DNA of 64,000 bases from Nymphaea colorata (lineage: Eukaryota > Streptophyta > Magnoliopsida > Nymphaeales > Nymphaeaceae), in assembly GCF_008831285.2 (NCBI RefSeq), contig NC_045147.1, positions 21,220,981 to 21,284,980 of the forward strand, read 5' to 3'. The notes beneath the pieces were generated by a model. It did no database searches, was not told the DNA's origin, and worked only from the letters and a program-made list of their open reading frames with translations. This document shows positions 1 through 10,955 of the stretch, one piece after another (within the stretch, counting starts at the first letter, position 1; every line of letters starts with the position of its first letter). A program made the translations under genes and the position numbers.

Positions 1-2
1 AA

Positions 3-65
3 GATCGAAGATCCAACTCTCCAGATTCCGGCATCGAGGATGAAAATTCCGAGGAAAGAAGGTAG
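3..65 (+). CDS. Possible C-terminal tail of a gene cut by the window edge
   Basis: Reading frame 3 is open from the window edge to a TAG at 63-65 and gives an acidic, Ser/Glu-rich 20-residue tail containing SPDSGIEDENSEE. Such a tail would suit the end of a plant coding exon, but the stretch is too short to identify, and frame 1 is also open over almost the same length. No start, splice site or homology supports it. It may simply be intergenic DNA. Confidence 0.15.
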   Translation, partial: DRRSNSPDSGIEDENSEERR

Positions 66-1240
66 TCTTCGTTGAAGTAGACACGAATTCTTCACCGTCC
101 GATAAGTATTTCGATGTTCGCAGATGTTAGGGTTTGCAACGTAAGGTTCTCGGAAGGCCTTTCAGACGTGGAATTTGTGCGCGAGAGTTTTTGCGAGGCA
201 GATTTCGCTCTCAGGTTTTAATGGGGGCGCGCGAGAGTGTGCATGTGGGCAGTTGGCCGGTGCTATCGGCTGGCAATGTTTGCCTAGAGCTTGTAGTTCA
301 GGCCACGAAGTGAAAGGAAGAGTATGGAGGAGCAGTTCCGACCTCCGGAGTCATGCAGCGGTCCACCATTCATCCCCTCCTTCCTGTTTGTCCATCCAAG
401 CCCTTTCTCCGAAGTATCCACCATGAACCTCTCCTTCCTTTCTCTCAGCGACGGATCCAAGGGCGGCCGGCAAAAAAAATGTCTTTCTTAAATTTACATG
501 TAAACTTTATGTAAACTTTACAAAATTTCATGTAGCAGATGCAGGCCTGGCCTGGCCTGGCCTTGCCACCATTGTTCTTCAGCAACAGGAGGACGATCTC
601 TCATCTATACAAACCATTCTTTTTCCATTGTTTTGTTGACAATTTTTAAAGTTCAGCTGCAATTTTTTCGCACTTAATTATTACTAATCGACTTTGGGAC
701 ACGAAGGGATGAGCCCAAACAGTTTGGGTCGCATGGACAGAAACTCGACCTTAATATTCTAATCGTATTGCCATCACCATTCAAATGAAACTTGTTCAAC
801 TCCCGACTCGAGAAGCATCTACTTTAAACATGTAATATCGTGATTCCAGTTTCCCTTCACCATAACGCGTCTTATATTCAGAGTCAACCTGTCTGGGCGT
901 AAAAGGAACAGGAGATAAGGGTAGACATTGGGCCATGCATAACCAGACCAGACTGCACCACCCATCTTGAAACCAGCAAGACAAGAATCTACTCAGATCA
1001 AGTTTAACAAGCAACAGCTATTCAAAAACTTTGATCAGCATTATACCCACTTGGAACAAAGGCAACACAAGATTGATGGGGAGCAACCCAGATACATTGT
1101 CAAAAATGAAACAAAGCGTAGCACCAAAAACTAGTTACTGGTCACAATGGTGAGCTGCAACGAAAAATGCAGAACTAACATGCTCAGCTTGCTCCATCAC
1201 CATGCCAAAAAATAATTGAGGACAACAGCAGCTGTGCTCG
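66..1240. other. Intergenic, 3' flank of the PYG7-like gene
   Basis: No supported gene is seen. The stretch holds a short tandem GGCCT repeat (four units at 544-563) and a segment near 490-520 resembling the ATTTACATGTAAA motif of a dispersed repeat seen elsewhere in the window. The right part is probably the 3' untranslated region of the minus-strand TPR gene. Confidence 0.5.
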
Positions 1241-4200
1241 TCACCTTTCATCTGATTTCACCGGCACACCCTTATATAGTTGTACCCGATCCCTGAGGGC
1301 ATCCCTCCGAGGCCGTGCTACCTTGTTATTTGGATCAAAGAGAAGAGCTTCCTCAAATGCCTTGAGAGCAGCCTTTAGATCTTTCTTCTTCTCATACGCA
1401 TCCCCTAAGTTGTTCCATGCTGTGACATAGCCAGGTTGAAGTTTTACAGCTTTCTCGAACTGAGCAACACCCTTCTCAAGTTTACCATCACGAGAGTAGC
1501 TGACCCCAAGTGCATTATGTACCTAATGGCAGTTTTACAAAATAAGTTTGACACATAAAAATTGAAACTGGTTATGTCACTTTCTATCTCTCTCTCTCTC
1601 ACTCTCTCTCAAGCACATGCATGCATACATGCAGAATGCACATGCAAAGAGCCAAATGAACTACCACAGTGGTTGGAGACTAAGAGGAGGCATTCTATAT
1701 GTTCTTTGGAAGGATAAGAGTCAAACAAGTGAAAGCGACAGTTGCAACAAGATGACAAATTTCAGAAACATCCACAATTTCATAGAACGTCAATGTCAAT
1801 AAGTTAAAACGCGCTTCACAGGCCCCTTCTAAGTAAGGAAACGCCTGCAATAACCACAAGTGCAACAAAAGTGAATAAGATGTAAAATTTATATCCTCAA
1901 CTTATAGAATTGCTGATCTTATGTCCAATGAAAAATTGCCTAAAGTGAATCCGGTTCCAGAAATTAAACAACAAATTCAATCGAAATTTCCAAGAAAACC
2001 GGTCTCAGCTGTTAAGAGGAACATGAATATTTTCTGTTCCTTCCACAAAATAGAAAGAAATTACAAGCCACGATTTTAAGAAAACTTAGCACATGTAGTC
2101 TCTAGTACTGAAGAATAATTAGGATTACCAAGCTGTTCCCAAATTTCGCAACCAAACAGCTCAGGGACCAAGGCCAAGCACATGCAAGGTCTCATAATGG
2201 ATGTCATTTCCATTGAAATTTATGTATATGAAGAAGATATCACACAAAAAAGTGATAGAAATGAACTTAAAATAATCAGTAAATTGGAAATAAAATCAAT
2301 CTACAATACCTGAGCAAGATCCTGGACATCCCCATCCCATTTCTCAATCGCTTGCTGTAAGTACTTTGTAGCAGCAGGATAAAATTTCCTCCTCAACATT
2401 ACCGCACCAAGTTCAAAATATTCAGTGGCAGTAGCATCACCACTCCGGACTTGCTCCTAGTGAGTTCACAAAAAGATGGTAACAGGTGTTAAACAACTGC
2501 TCAGAGAGAGTGCAGGACTGACTAGAAGAGTAAAAGAAGAAAACTTCATGGAACCTAGAGCATTTTATTGACATAACCTGTAAGAACATTGCACAAACTT
2601 TAAGTTAAAGAGGTGCTCACTGAAGAACTCCCGGAGACCAAGTTGATGTCCCAAGTAGACAAACTCCTTGCTCCCCTACCTCAAATGACCTTTAATTCAC
2701 TACTTATTTAAATCAATAAGAGTTACTACACAATCTGGCATCAATAGTCAGGGATTAGGATTTAGAAGTCAGAATCTTCCGGCCTTGTGAGTTCTTGTGT
2801 GGCTTTTATTAGTAGCACAGCCATGCAGTAGCTTGCTACAAGGCCCTAGACTTTGGGCACACTCTTAGCCAGGTCAAGTATGCTAAATTGCTAATGTATT
2901 TCAGAAAGATAACTCTTACCAGAAAAAGGAGAGGATTAAGTCCAGTTGACAAAAAACATATACAAAGAATTAATAACAGAATTTCAGAAAACTGACCCGT
3001 CAAGGAAAAAGTCAATGGGCGGCTTTAAATTTTTGACATGGTTTTAGTTAGCTAGAATGACTCAGTAAAAATGGTTTTTACATCCCCAACGAACAAATGA
3101 AGCAGATACAAAGAAGCCAGTCAGGAAACATGTGAACAATACTTCTATTCTTGCTTAAGTTGGCAGAAAACAAACAAGAAAACCTTCTTTTCATGGAAAT
3201 CGAATAATCTCACCTGTAACTCTTTAGCAGAAAGATCAAGCTCTCTGCGGACAAGGACCTGTCGAATAACAAAGAAGCTTCCTACTCCAAGCAGTCCTAA
3301 TAAAATAAGCAGGTAAATAAGCTGGATCCCCAATTCAAAAAGTTCACCAATCTCATAAACCATATTTACAGCATCTTCTTCCCTTGAATGTGCAGCTTGA
3401 CCAGAACTTAACCAGGCTATCACTCCATAGGATAGAGCAGATGTCCAAAATGATGGTTTTCTACCAATCTCCAAGTCGATATCAGGCAGTAAACTCTTCA
3501 TAAATTCTGCATAAAAGAGAACAAGTTACTATAACATCAGCTTAAAAAAAAATCATAAGACAAGATAAAGCAAAGAACAATTTGAACCTGACACAGGAAA
3601 ATAAAAGGACAAATCCTTAGTAGTTAGTACCATAAGTCCAAGAAAATGTTCAGAAATGCACCTACATCTTCACCTGAAAAAATCTACCTATAAATACTAA
3701 AGGATGCAAGAATCCAGATGAGGTCAACTAATCAGTTTGACAGAATCTGCCCAGAACACCTGAACAAAATCAGGGTCTGTTTTTATATCTCTTCACATCT
3801 AAAATGTGCATTGAACAATGTAGTTTAAGAATAATGCCTCATACACAGGCACATATTTCAAGCAAGAAAGCAAGGCTGATTTCCAACAGGGTTGTGGATA
3901 GTAACTAAAATATAATGGTTAAAGACTAGGAAAGGAATACGAAACAATAGTAGAATTACTATTGTTCCAAAGGTTTTTTTTTTTTTTTAAATGGTTTTAG
4001 ACTTTTACCCAGGATGCTTACATTCATATAAAAAGAGCAAGATAACCACTTTCAGAAAATTTTCTTTTTGTAAAGCTCTGAGGCTTCAAAAATTTATTTA
4101 GCATAACGCTTCTCAGATTAAGATATTTCAATAGCTTGCTCTAGCTGTTCTCACCACTCATGATTATCCACTTCATTGAAGAACGTATTGATGTTATAAT

Positions 4201-7111
4201 AAAGATTCTTTTATAAAATAACCTTAAAGGCGCTTTATCACAATATGTTAAAAATATAATAATTAATAAATTTTATGTAATAAGCCTGCATTTTTTTTAA
4301 AGCCAAAATACTTGCTATAATAGTTCCTTTTCTTTTACTTGAACTTCCCATATGGTTAATGAAAAACAGCTGCCTTTTTCTAGTGTATTCTTCCTTAAAC
4401 CCAATAACTTCCCAGAAAATTGTTTGTCCAAGAGATTAGCAAGAAAGGTGTTCAATACTTCCATCAAGTCATTTCTCTTCAGCAGTTGAACGCAAACCTG
4501 AAGAGTCTTAAAGTTCATGCTAATGCAGCACACAGTGCACATCATGCTACTCCCTAACAAAAAGAGAATCAATGCTAGCACAATCTTTGAGCACTGTTTT
4601 TTTTTAAAACGTCAAAAAGAGGAAGCTAGACCTAAGATGGCACTCTTTTTCAATGGAGATTGTTGATTTTTCCTGAGATTTCTATCAAGATGGAAAATAC
4701 ATGTGCAAGTTATATGAATGGAAAAACATATTAACAAGTCTCATATACTTCGTGAGTGTTTTCAGGAAACCTACAGATCACATCTCACAACACAAATAAC
4801 AAAGAAAAACTTTGAAAAAGCAATATAAAATTCTTGTCATTAAGGGAAACCCATGTACTGAAATGAGGAAAGCAGTTAGCAAGTTACCCTGAAAAGACAT
4901 TCAGAAAGTTTTTACCTTTATTTCTTTTCAAGAAAGAGGACGTCAACTCGATATCTCTTTTCGATGTCTGCCTTCACCAAGGAAAAGATTTGCAAACAAA
5001 AACCAAATCATTATCTGCTTTAATGCATAGCAAAAAAATTATCATTTGACTACATATACAGATGTCTCTAAGAGCAAATTTCATTTCTATATTTGCATTT
5101 GATGTACTGAGAAAGGTATTCCAAGTCACACAATGCAGATATATTCATGTCACTTAATCCATGTTAGATAAAACGAAAAAGGATGGTAAAGGTCACATGA
5201 TCAGCAAAACATTGTTTCATGATACAGAAACTTGCACCCAAACAAGCAAACAAATTTTTGCTAGAGTAGGTGACCAAAAGAAACGGACACTGATGTTTAG
5301 TTACCAATGAGATTGTTAATCCAGTGACAAATACAAATTAGAAGTTGAATTTTCAGTCAAGGATCCAATTTAAACTTTTGCACAAGCAAAGGCATTATCC
5401 TACAGTAGGTGACAGCTGACACACAAGGCACTAGAAGAAACTGAAACTGCTGCGACTGTTGAAGTAACTAATTAACCAAATGGTTCATACGTATAATAAA
5501 GCATAAAGGAAATAATTAACAGCCATGATGCTGATGGTTGAAAGCTTTGTTCTCACTTGCCAATGGGTCTTTCACCAACAGCCAGCACATAGTCAAGGGG
5601 TACACTACAAAAGAGTAATCAAATAGTTAATCTAATGTGAAGTTTTGTTTCACTGAAGGTCAATGAGAAACCTCTTCCTTGACCAATCAAATAATCCTTC
5701 TAAGGTGAAGCTAAGGCGACACAAAGAGAAACCTCTTCTTTTAAATAGGAGGAAGGGATGATGGATCCATCTAGACTCATGGCTTTGCAATGAAGGCCCG
5801 TAACTTCAGCACTTAAAATCAATCCTCACAGACACCCAAATAGGATCATGTTGTAGGATGAGACTCCAAAAGCAAATGCTATATTCTCCAGTTCTGCCAA
5901 AATTCTTCTTTTTCAAGACAAACTTTACCTCGAGCCTGCTTCAGTGAAGCAGTTCTAGAAATTTAGATCTGAAAAGCAGAAGCATATAGCCATTGCAATG
6001 TGCTATATGATTTGTTTTGTGTACAATAGATTCTACATTTCTACTTTCTTCTAATGATAGTTAGTCACTGTGACAGGATTTTCTAGTATTTATCACAACT
6101 TCCTGTTTTCCTGACCTTATTTAAGGAAGATAATAGCTATACTACTTTCCTCCTTTGTAACAGCCTAGTCACAAAGCTAGATGACCTCACCTGGATCTGG
6201 CTTGGACCTGTGTTACGTTTGTTCTTGATGCATCATGACAATATGTTGAAGAGATTATCCAACAAGGTTTTCACTAGGTGTTGGAATCGTATTAGTATGA
6301 ACCTGCCTACGGTCCGCTTGTCTATTTTTTCTAAGAGAAGATCTGTTTTCAGACGCACTTAGGAACTGAAGGTATTCTAGATAGCTCTTCAGGCCGTACT
6401 ACTGTGTTTTACACGGTCTATTTCTTGTTCTCGGGCGTGGATGCAGGCCAAAAGAAACACCTCATAAACCTGGTGTCTCTCATCGTCATATTCTTGTGGT
6501 TTCGTGGGCATTCCGCAGCACTCAGAATGGAGAAAAAGAAAAAAAGAGACAACAATGACCATATTTTAAAACATATAACAACTTAACATGGACATAATCA
6601 TTGCGGAACACAAGCTAAAGGGAAGCCCTGCGGCAATCAAGACTGCAATGCAAGCTAAAGAAAATAAATCAGGACCAATGAAAAAAGCGAATACGGGGAA
6701 AACACACACGGCCTAAGTTTCACTTCCTATCAAAGCGCACAACCATAGCAAAATACCTACAAAGATTTGAGATTTTGCAACGACCAACCAAACAAAATAT
6801 CGGTGAATGCGCGAACCCCAGCAAAGAATGTTTTAAACAAGTACAAAAAAGCTGTAGAGCAAACAATTAAAAAAAAAATGGGAGGAAGCGACGGCGTTAT
6901 ACCATATATGAGAGAGATCCTGTTGTGGTCTGTGATTCTGAGAGCAACCAACGACTCCCAACTTCCCACTGAACCGAGGAACGCGCATAAGTCTCTCCGA
7001 AGAACCTTTACATGAAGCGAACGCCACCGAAATCCTTGAAAATCTCGATGAAGGAAGCAGCGGCAAGGTAAGAACGAGAGCTCGCCTGGGCGATACAAGA
7101 TGCTTCTCCAT
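1241..7111 (-). CDS. PYG7: TPR protein of the PYG7/Ycf37 type, photosystem I assembly (chloroplast)
   Basis: Three coding exons are well supported: 3214-3508, 2310-2456 and 1241-1522 (stop TGA 1241-1243), all with canonical CAG|GT and AG| borders. The first gives a membrane segment ([19 protein letters not shown]) followed by [13 protein letters not shown]. The next two give TPR units ([60 protein letters not shown]). This order matches plant PYG7, the homologue of cyanobacterial Ycf37, a thylakoid protein needed for photosystem I accumulation. The N-terminal exon is less certain. ATG 7109-7111 opens a basic, Ser-rich, transit-peptide-like sequence ([14 protein letters not shown]). A donor AAAG|GTTCTT at 7006 joins it in phase to the exon at 3508, giving about 273 residues. 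A donor after 6903 would create TGA at the join unless another exon lies between. Intron 1 (about 3.5 kb) contains the left duplication breakpoint near 4813. Confidence 0.85.
3509..7005 (-). other. Large intron 1 of the PYG7-like gene
   Basis: About 3.5 kb of A+T-rich non-coding sequence between the presumed transit-peptide exon and the membrane-segment exon. From about 4813 rightwards it is duplicated at 18103 onwards. Two blocks are present only here: one near 5345-5500 (about 170 bp) and one at 5862-6638 (about 775 bp). The second has no clear terminal repeats or target-site duplication, so it is more likely deleted from copy 2 than inserted here. No extra exon could be supported, although one is not excluded. 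Confidence 0.5.
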
Positions 7112-7330
7112 TTTCTTTGCTTTATTATCTCCTTCTTCTTCTTCTCTCAGGCCTGGAGCTTCGGTTTCCCCCGGGATTTCGCAAGTCTCTGCATCGCCGA
7201 GAGAGAGAGAGACTATTATCGTCTACTCCAGGCTCTCTGCTCGCTGCGGTTTTATCCACTGCCCACCTGTACCAGCGCGGCTCATGCTGAGACTTCAAGA
7301 ATCGCAACTTGACCGAATCGGAAATTTCCC
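7112..7330 (-). promoter_or_regulatory. 5' leader and proximal promoter of the PYG7-like gene
   Basis: On the minus strand the bases directly before ATG 7111 are purine-rich: GAAGAAGAAGAAGG near 7136-7150 and a GAGA run near 7199-7212. Such GA/CT tracts are common in plant 5' untranslated regions. The region is conserved in copy 2 (19475-19690) with small length changes in the same tracts. I see no convincing TATA box, so the start site is unplaced. Confidence 0.35.
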
Positions 7331-9479
7331 GACCCAGACAGCGTTTACCGGGTCAGATCGACCAAGGTGGCTGCTTTTGGAATGTTGGGATCTGGAGCGA
7401 ATGTGAAAGGTAGAAGCTCAATGAGCCGAGAGAGCAGATTATGTCCCTCGTCAATGCCGGTGTTACTAAAAGTGAAATAGTTAGTTGAGCATATCTATAT
7501 CAATAGAATTTGACATGTGTAATTTATATTGATCGGCCCATTATATAAAGAGTTCATTGGTTCAATTATAAGTTGAAAGCCCTTGTTGCTCTGGTTTAAC
7601 TTACTGTACTTTCACAGTGATCTTTCAACCAAGTCAAACCTTGAACTTGGAGTCTCATAAACCATAACGATCTTCTAGCGAAAGTTACAATACACCCTCA
7701 ACAACCTAACTAAAACTTTTAATTAATGAGTTTTTAAAAACTAGTGTTTGTGTTTGGATAACAATTTTTTATTAATAACTTAAAGGAGGGTTCCAGGTTA
7801 TTCACTCCTTTTTTTTTTTTTTTAAACTAGGTCTTGTCAAAGCTAGATTTTTTTTCAAACCTAGTTTCGATGTTACCCAAAAATTCAAAAAACAGCTTTT
7901 TTAAAACAAAAAACCTATACAATCTTAAAAGACTAAGTGGTCGCTAATTTGTTGGTTGTCCACCCTCCTTCAATTTTTTTTTTCTAAAATTTACATGTAA
8001 ATTTTTTTAAAAAAAAAGCTATTTATCTTATATAAAGATTTTGAAAAAATATATTTAATTAAATTAAAATTTTCAAACTATAATTCGATCCTCCTCATAA
8101 ACTCTACTTAAAAAAAAAAAACAAAACCATAATGACCACCGACATTGTTAAAGTCGCAAGTTTTTAAACTCTTGACCTTGAAAGTGTATTGCATGGAAGA
8201 GTAACGAGTAAATTCGAAAATGTTGAATATCAAAATGTGAAAGCATAAATCTGAGGCAAATGGACATTTGGGGGTGAATTCTGATTGGACATATCTGATA
8301 TTTGGATTATTATATCTGATCCGGTCGTCCTTTTCCTGTAGCCTGGTGTTTGAGGTAGGGTGGACCCCACTGGATCCAAATTCGTGGTCATCTTTCCGGA
8401 GCCTTGAACTGAATGAAAAGATCATCAATGTGAACCACAAAACCACTCCAGCCCCAAGCTCAACCTTTAATGGTGGAATCAAAATCAAATTACAGCAACG
8501 GTCAAGCCAGAAATTTTCAGCTAATAATAAATTTTAGGAAGCAGTAAATCAGAAAAATTACCTCCAAGTATCAATATAAAAATAAATACTTCTTGTGAGT
8601 ATGTGCGAGCATACGTTACCTCTCCTCCTTAACTACAGTCTGACTAAGTTGAACTTGAACTGACAAACATTTTTAAAATGAATAAATGAAACAATGAGAC
8701 TTGCGTAAGTGGGAACTGAACTTGAATGCATGCCAATCTTTGCGTCAAATGTCTTTTGAAAAAAGAAGAAGAAGAACTCAAACTATGCCTACCCACATTC
8801 TAAGAAGATGTTCCATACGAGTACACCACAGTGGTCAAACTTTTCTGTGCTTGATTAAGATATGAGCATGTATGGGCTTGCCCCGGTCATGTCGCCGATG
8901 GGTATCTGGTACCTGATTTGGCTCGAGCTCGGACCCAGACCCGAAAAAACAGGTACGTCGGGTGAGCCCCATAACAGGTTTTTAATATATAGTTTATTAT
9001 TTTTATATATAACCATAATATTTTAAGATTTATATATTTGACAGGCTTATCTTGGACCTTGGTTATGTAATTATATATATACAGTCATTTGATCGATGAT
9101 TTGATAACTAGAATTAAAGAGACAAAATGTACAAAAAATTAAGAAGATGCAGGGATTATATTTTTTAAAGACCCTTACCATCCACAGCAAGAAGAACCAA
9201 CTCAATGCACTAATGTCGGCAGCAGACATTCTTCCCCGCCCACCACACAGCGCGAGCATTTAAAGGGAGGAGTTGAAAGTGATTGGGCTTGATGATCGAA
9301 TGTTTATGACATTAAATTTCGATCGTCCATATTCATCTAGGTAGGATTTTCTTTTCAAAAGGTTAATTTCATCAATGCTTTGCCGGAAAAGATCGAGAAA
9401 AAAATACTTGAAAAGATAAGAACGAGTGCTTGTTTTGCAAGAAAAAATTTAAAAGAGGTGGAGTATTTCCGGTTTCGTT
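7331..9479. other. Intergenic region between PYG7 exon 1 and the mannanase unit
   Basis: No gene is supported. It contains a member of a dispersed A+T-rich repeat (about 7965-8095), a block conserved in copy 2 around 8110-8480, and a copy-1-only segment (about 8592-9088). That segment includes a GGTACCTGATTTGGCTCGAGC-like stretch resembling the GGCCCGA-rich repeat family found near 51.6 and 52.3 kb. Overlapping open frames at 8108-8537 run on both strands and show no coding bias. Confidence 0.5.
7965..8095. repeat. Dispersed A+T-rich repeat, family A member
   Basis: Contains AAATTTACATGTAAATTTTT followed by TATTTATCTTATATAAAGATTTTGAAAA, an A+T tract, and ACTATAATTCGATCCTCCTC. The same ordered blocks recur at about 20450-20560 and 46935-47060. 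This one lies inside the duplicated unit, so it and the 20.4-kb member are duplicates; the 46.9-kb member is an independent insertion. The family was not identified. It is probably an end fragment of a transposable element. Confidence 0.5.
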
Positions 9480-9676
9480 CCTTTGCAAACCCTTTAAAAA
9501 TAACGTTATTTATCCGTTATTAAAAGTTTTTTTTGTTCTAAACGACAAAGCTACAATGAGGCGTCCTCTCAGTCCACATGGCAGGACTAGGGAGTCTCTC
9601 TCTCTCTCTCACTCACTCACTTTCTCTCTCTTCTGTGTAAGTAAGGAAGGAAGGAAGGGGGAGAGGCTTTCCTTCC

Positions 9677-10853
9677 ATGGGGGGTGCAGGAGGAGGACGA
9701 TGGAAGAAGCGATTCCTGGGCTGGCTGAAGCGTGCGAGGTACGTAAGCCCCACATCTTGCTCCCAGTTTGGACAACCCAACCGCTGGTGTTTATCAGGAC
9801 CCGAAGCATGTTTCATTTTTTCACTTTTCTTAACTCTAACGGTGGACGTTTGAGATGGATGAAATTCCAAAAACTGTTGCCCCGGAATCGCATTTCGAGT
9901 TGTGCGTACATTTTGTTAAGAAAATTTTAACCATGTACTAGTTATTTGTACTTATCGAAGTCATTAAGCATACTTTGCAAGTGAAAATAAAATACAGACA
10001 TGTCCAGTCAATAAAAAAATTTGTTTTGTATTAATGGGGATATTTGAAATGTCTTTGGGATTCATGTCAGCATCTTTAAGACATGATTGCAACATGTTAA
10101 TCGTTTTGGTTATTCATTCTGCCAAGTTCTTGCTATGATCAGAAAGAGAAAAGTATGCAATTAAATGTAACATTCCATATGTTTGAACAGTATAAAAATT
10201 ACTTTATTATCTTAAAAAATGTTCGATTGGGATGATAGTTTGTCGTATGATTAAGTGTGGGCAATATAGTATATGCTCCTTTAAAGGTAACAAAAGGCAC
10301 TAATGTCTTCACTTGGAGGCAGAGCCAGTGTCACCATCCCTTGTTGTTTAAGTCAAGAAAAGGTTTTCTTTCTCCTCTGTCACTCAATTTATACTGTCCT
10401 TGTTTGCCGTATTGAATTGATATGATCTGTGGAAGAAAAGGCCTGCTGTAGACGGCATGGAAAAGTGTATCTTTGTTAGAGCCATTTGAAATCTCAAAAG
10501 CAGTTTATTAGTTTAGAGCTACAATGATCTTTGTTCCTTGTTTCCTTCTTATTCATCTGTTTTTTTTTTTAATACAAAGAGCAGATATATCAGCAAGACT
10601 TGTAAAATGGACATTATTTGAACTCGATACTAAATATATTTGTGAGACTGATAGCATTTCTCCAATAACAATTCCGCGGGTCTTTTCGAATCAAATGGCT
10701 GAAAAACCGTCGACCAAGTTCGTATTGTCAATTTGGTATCTGTCATTTGGAGTTTGTTGTTGGCGACTCAGATTCAATGGTGATGATAATAAGTCCTCCC
10801 TTCAAAGTAAAGCCAACCATCTCCACTTTCATTCTTTCGCATTACTCAAGTAA
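9677..10853 (+). CDS. Candidate two-exon unknown gene, copy 1 (111 aa)
   Basis: ATG 9677 sits in a strong context (CCATGG), downstream of a TTTAAAAATAA element near 9496 and a CT-rich tract (9596-9632), features of a plant promoter and leader. The 62-nt exon encodes a basic start (GRWKKRFLGWLKRA) and ends at a near-perfect donor AG|GTACGTAAG after 9738. Behind a T-rich tract an acceptor ACAAAG ending at 10579 would splice in phase to an open frame ending TAA 10851-10853, giving 111 residues with no recognised domain. Copy 2 keeps the same lengths and phase (21584-21645 and 22271-22544). Against it, substitutions between copies are mostly amino-acid-changing and as dense as in non-coding sequence. 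The first exon may instead be an alternative leader of the mannanase gene. Confidence 0.25.
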
Positions 10854-10893
10854 CAGGAGCACCCGTTTTCCTGACATGCACTCCCAATAACTT

Positions 10894-10914
10894 AAATTAT
10901 ATATATATATAGAG
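10894..10914 (+). promoter_or_regulatory. TATA box of mannanase copy 1
   Basis: An alternating TA run (TTATATATATATATAGAG) lies about 45-60 bp before the ATG at 10956. Copy 2 has the equivalent TTATATACATATATATAGAG at 22587-22606. The spacing would place transcription start near 10935-10945 and leave a very short leader. The position is well suited to a core promoter, though TA runs are common in this A+T-rich DNA. Confidence 0.5.
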
Positions 10915-10955
10915 TCTCATTCAAGTTGGAAGACACATTGCCATAACCAAAGAAG

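Noticed and set aside
5862-6638. Transposon insertion specific to copy 1
   Set aside because: No inverted or long terminal repeats and no target duplication at the edges; a deletion in copy 2 explains the difference better.
7100-7312. Small proteins on both strands at the PYG7 leader
   Set aside because: Low-complexity GA/CT leader sequence gives fortuitous frames; frames differ between the two copies.
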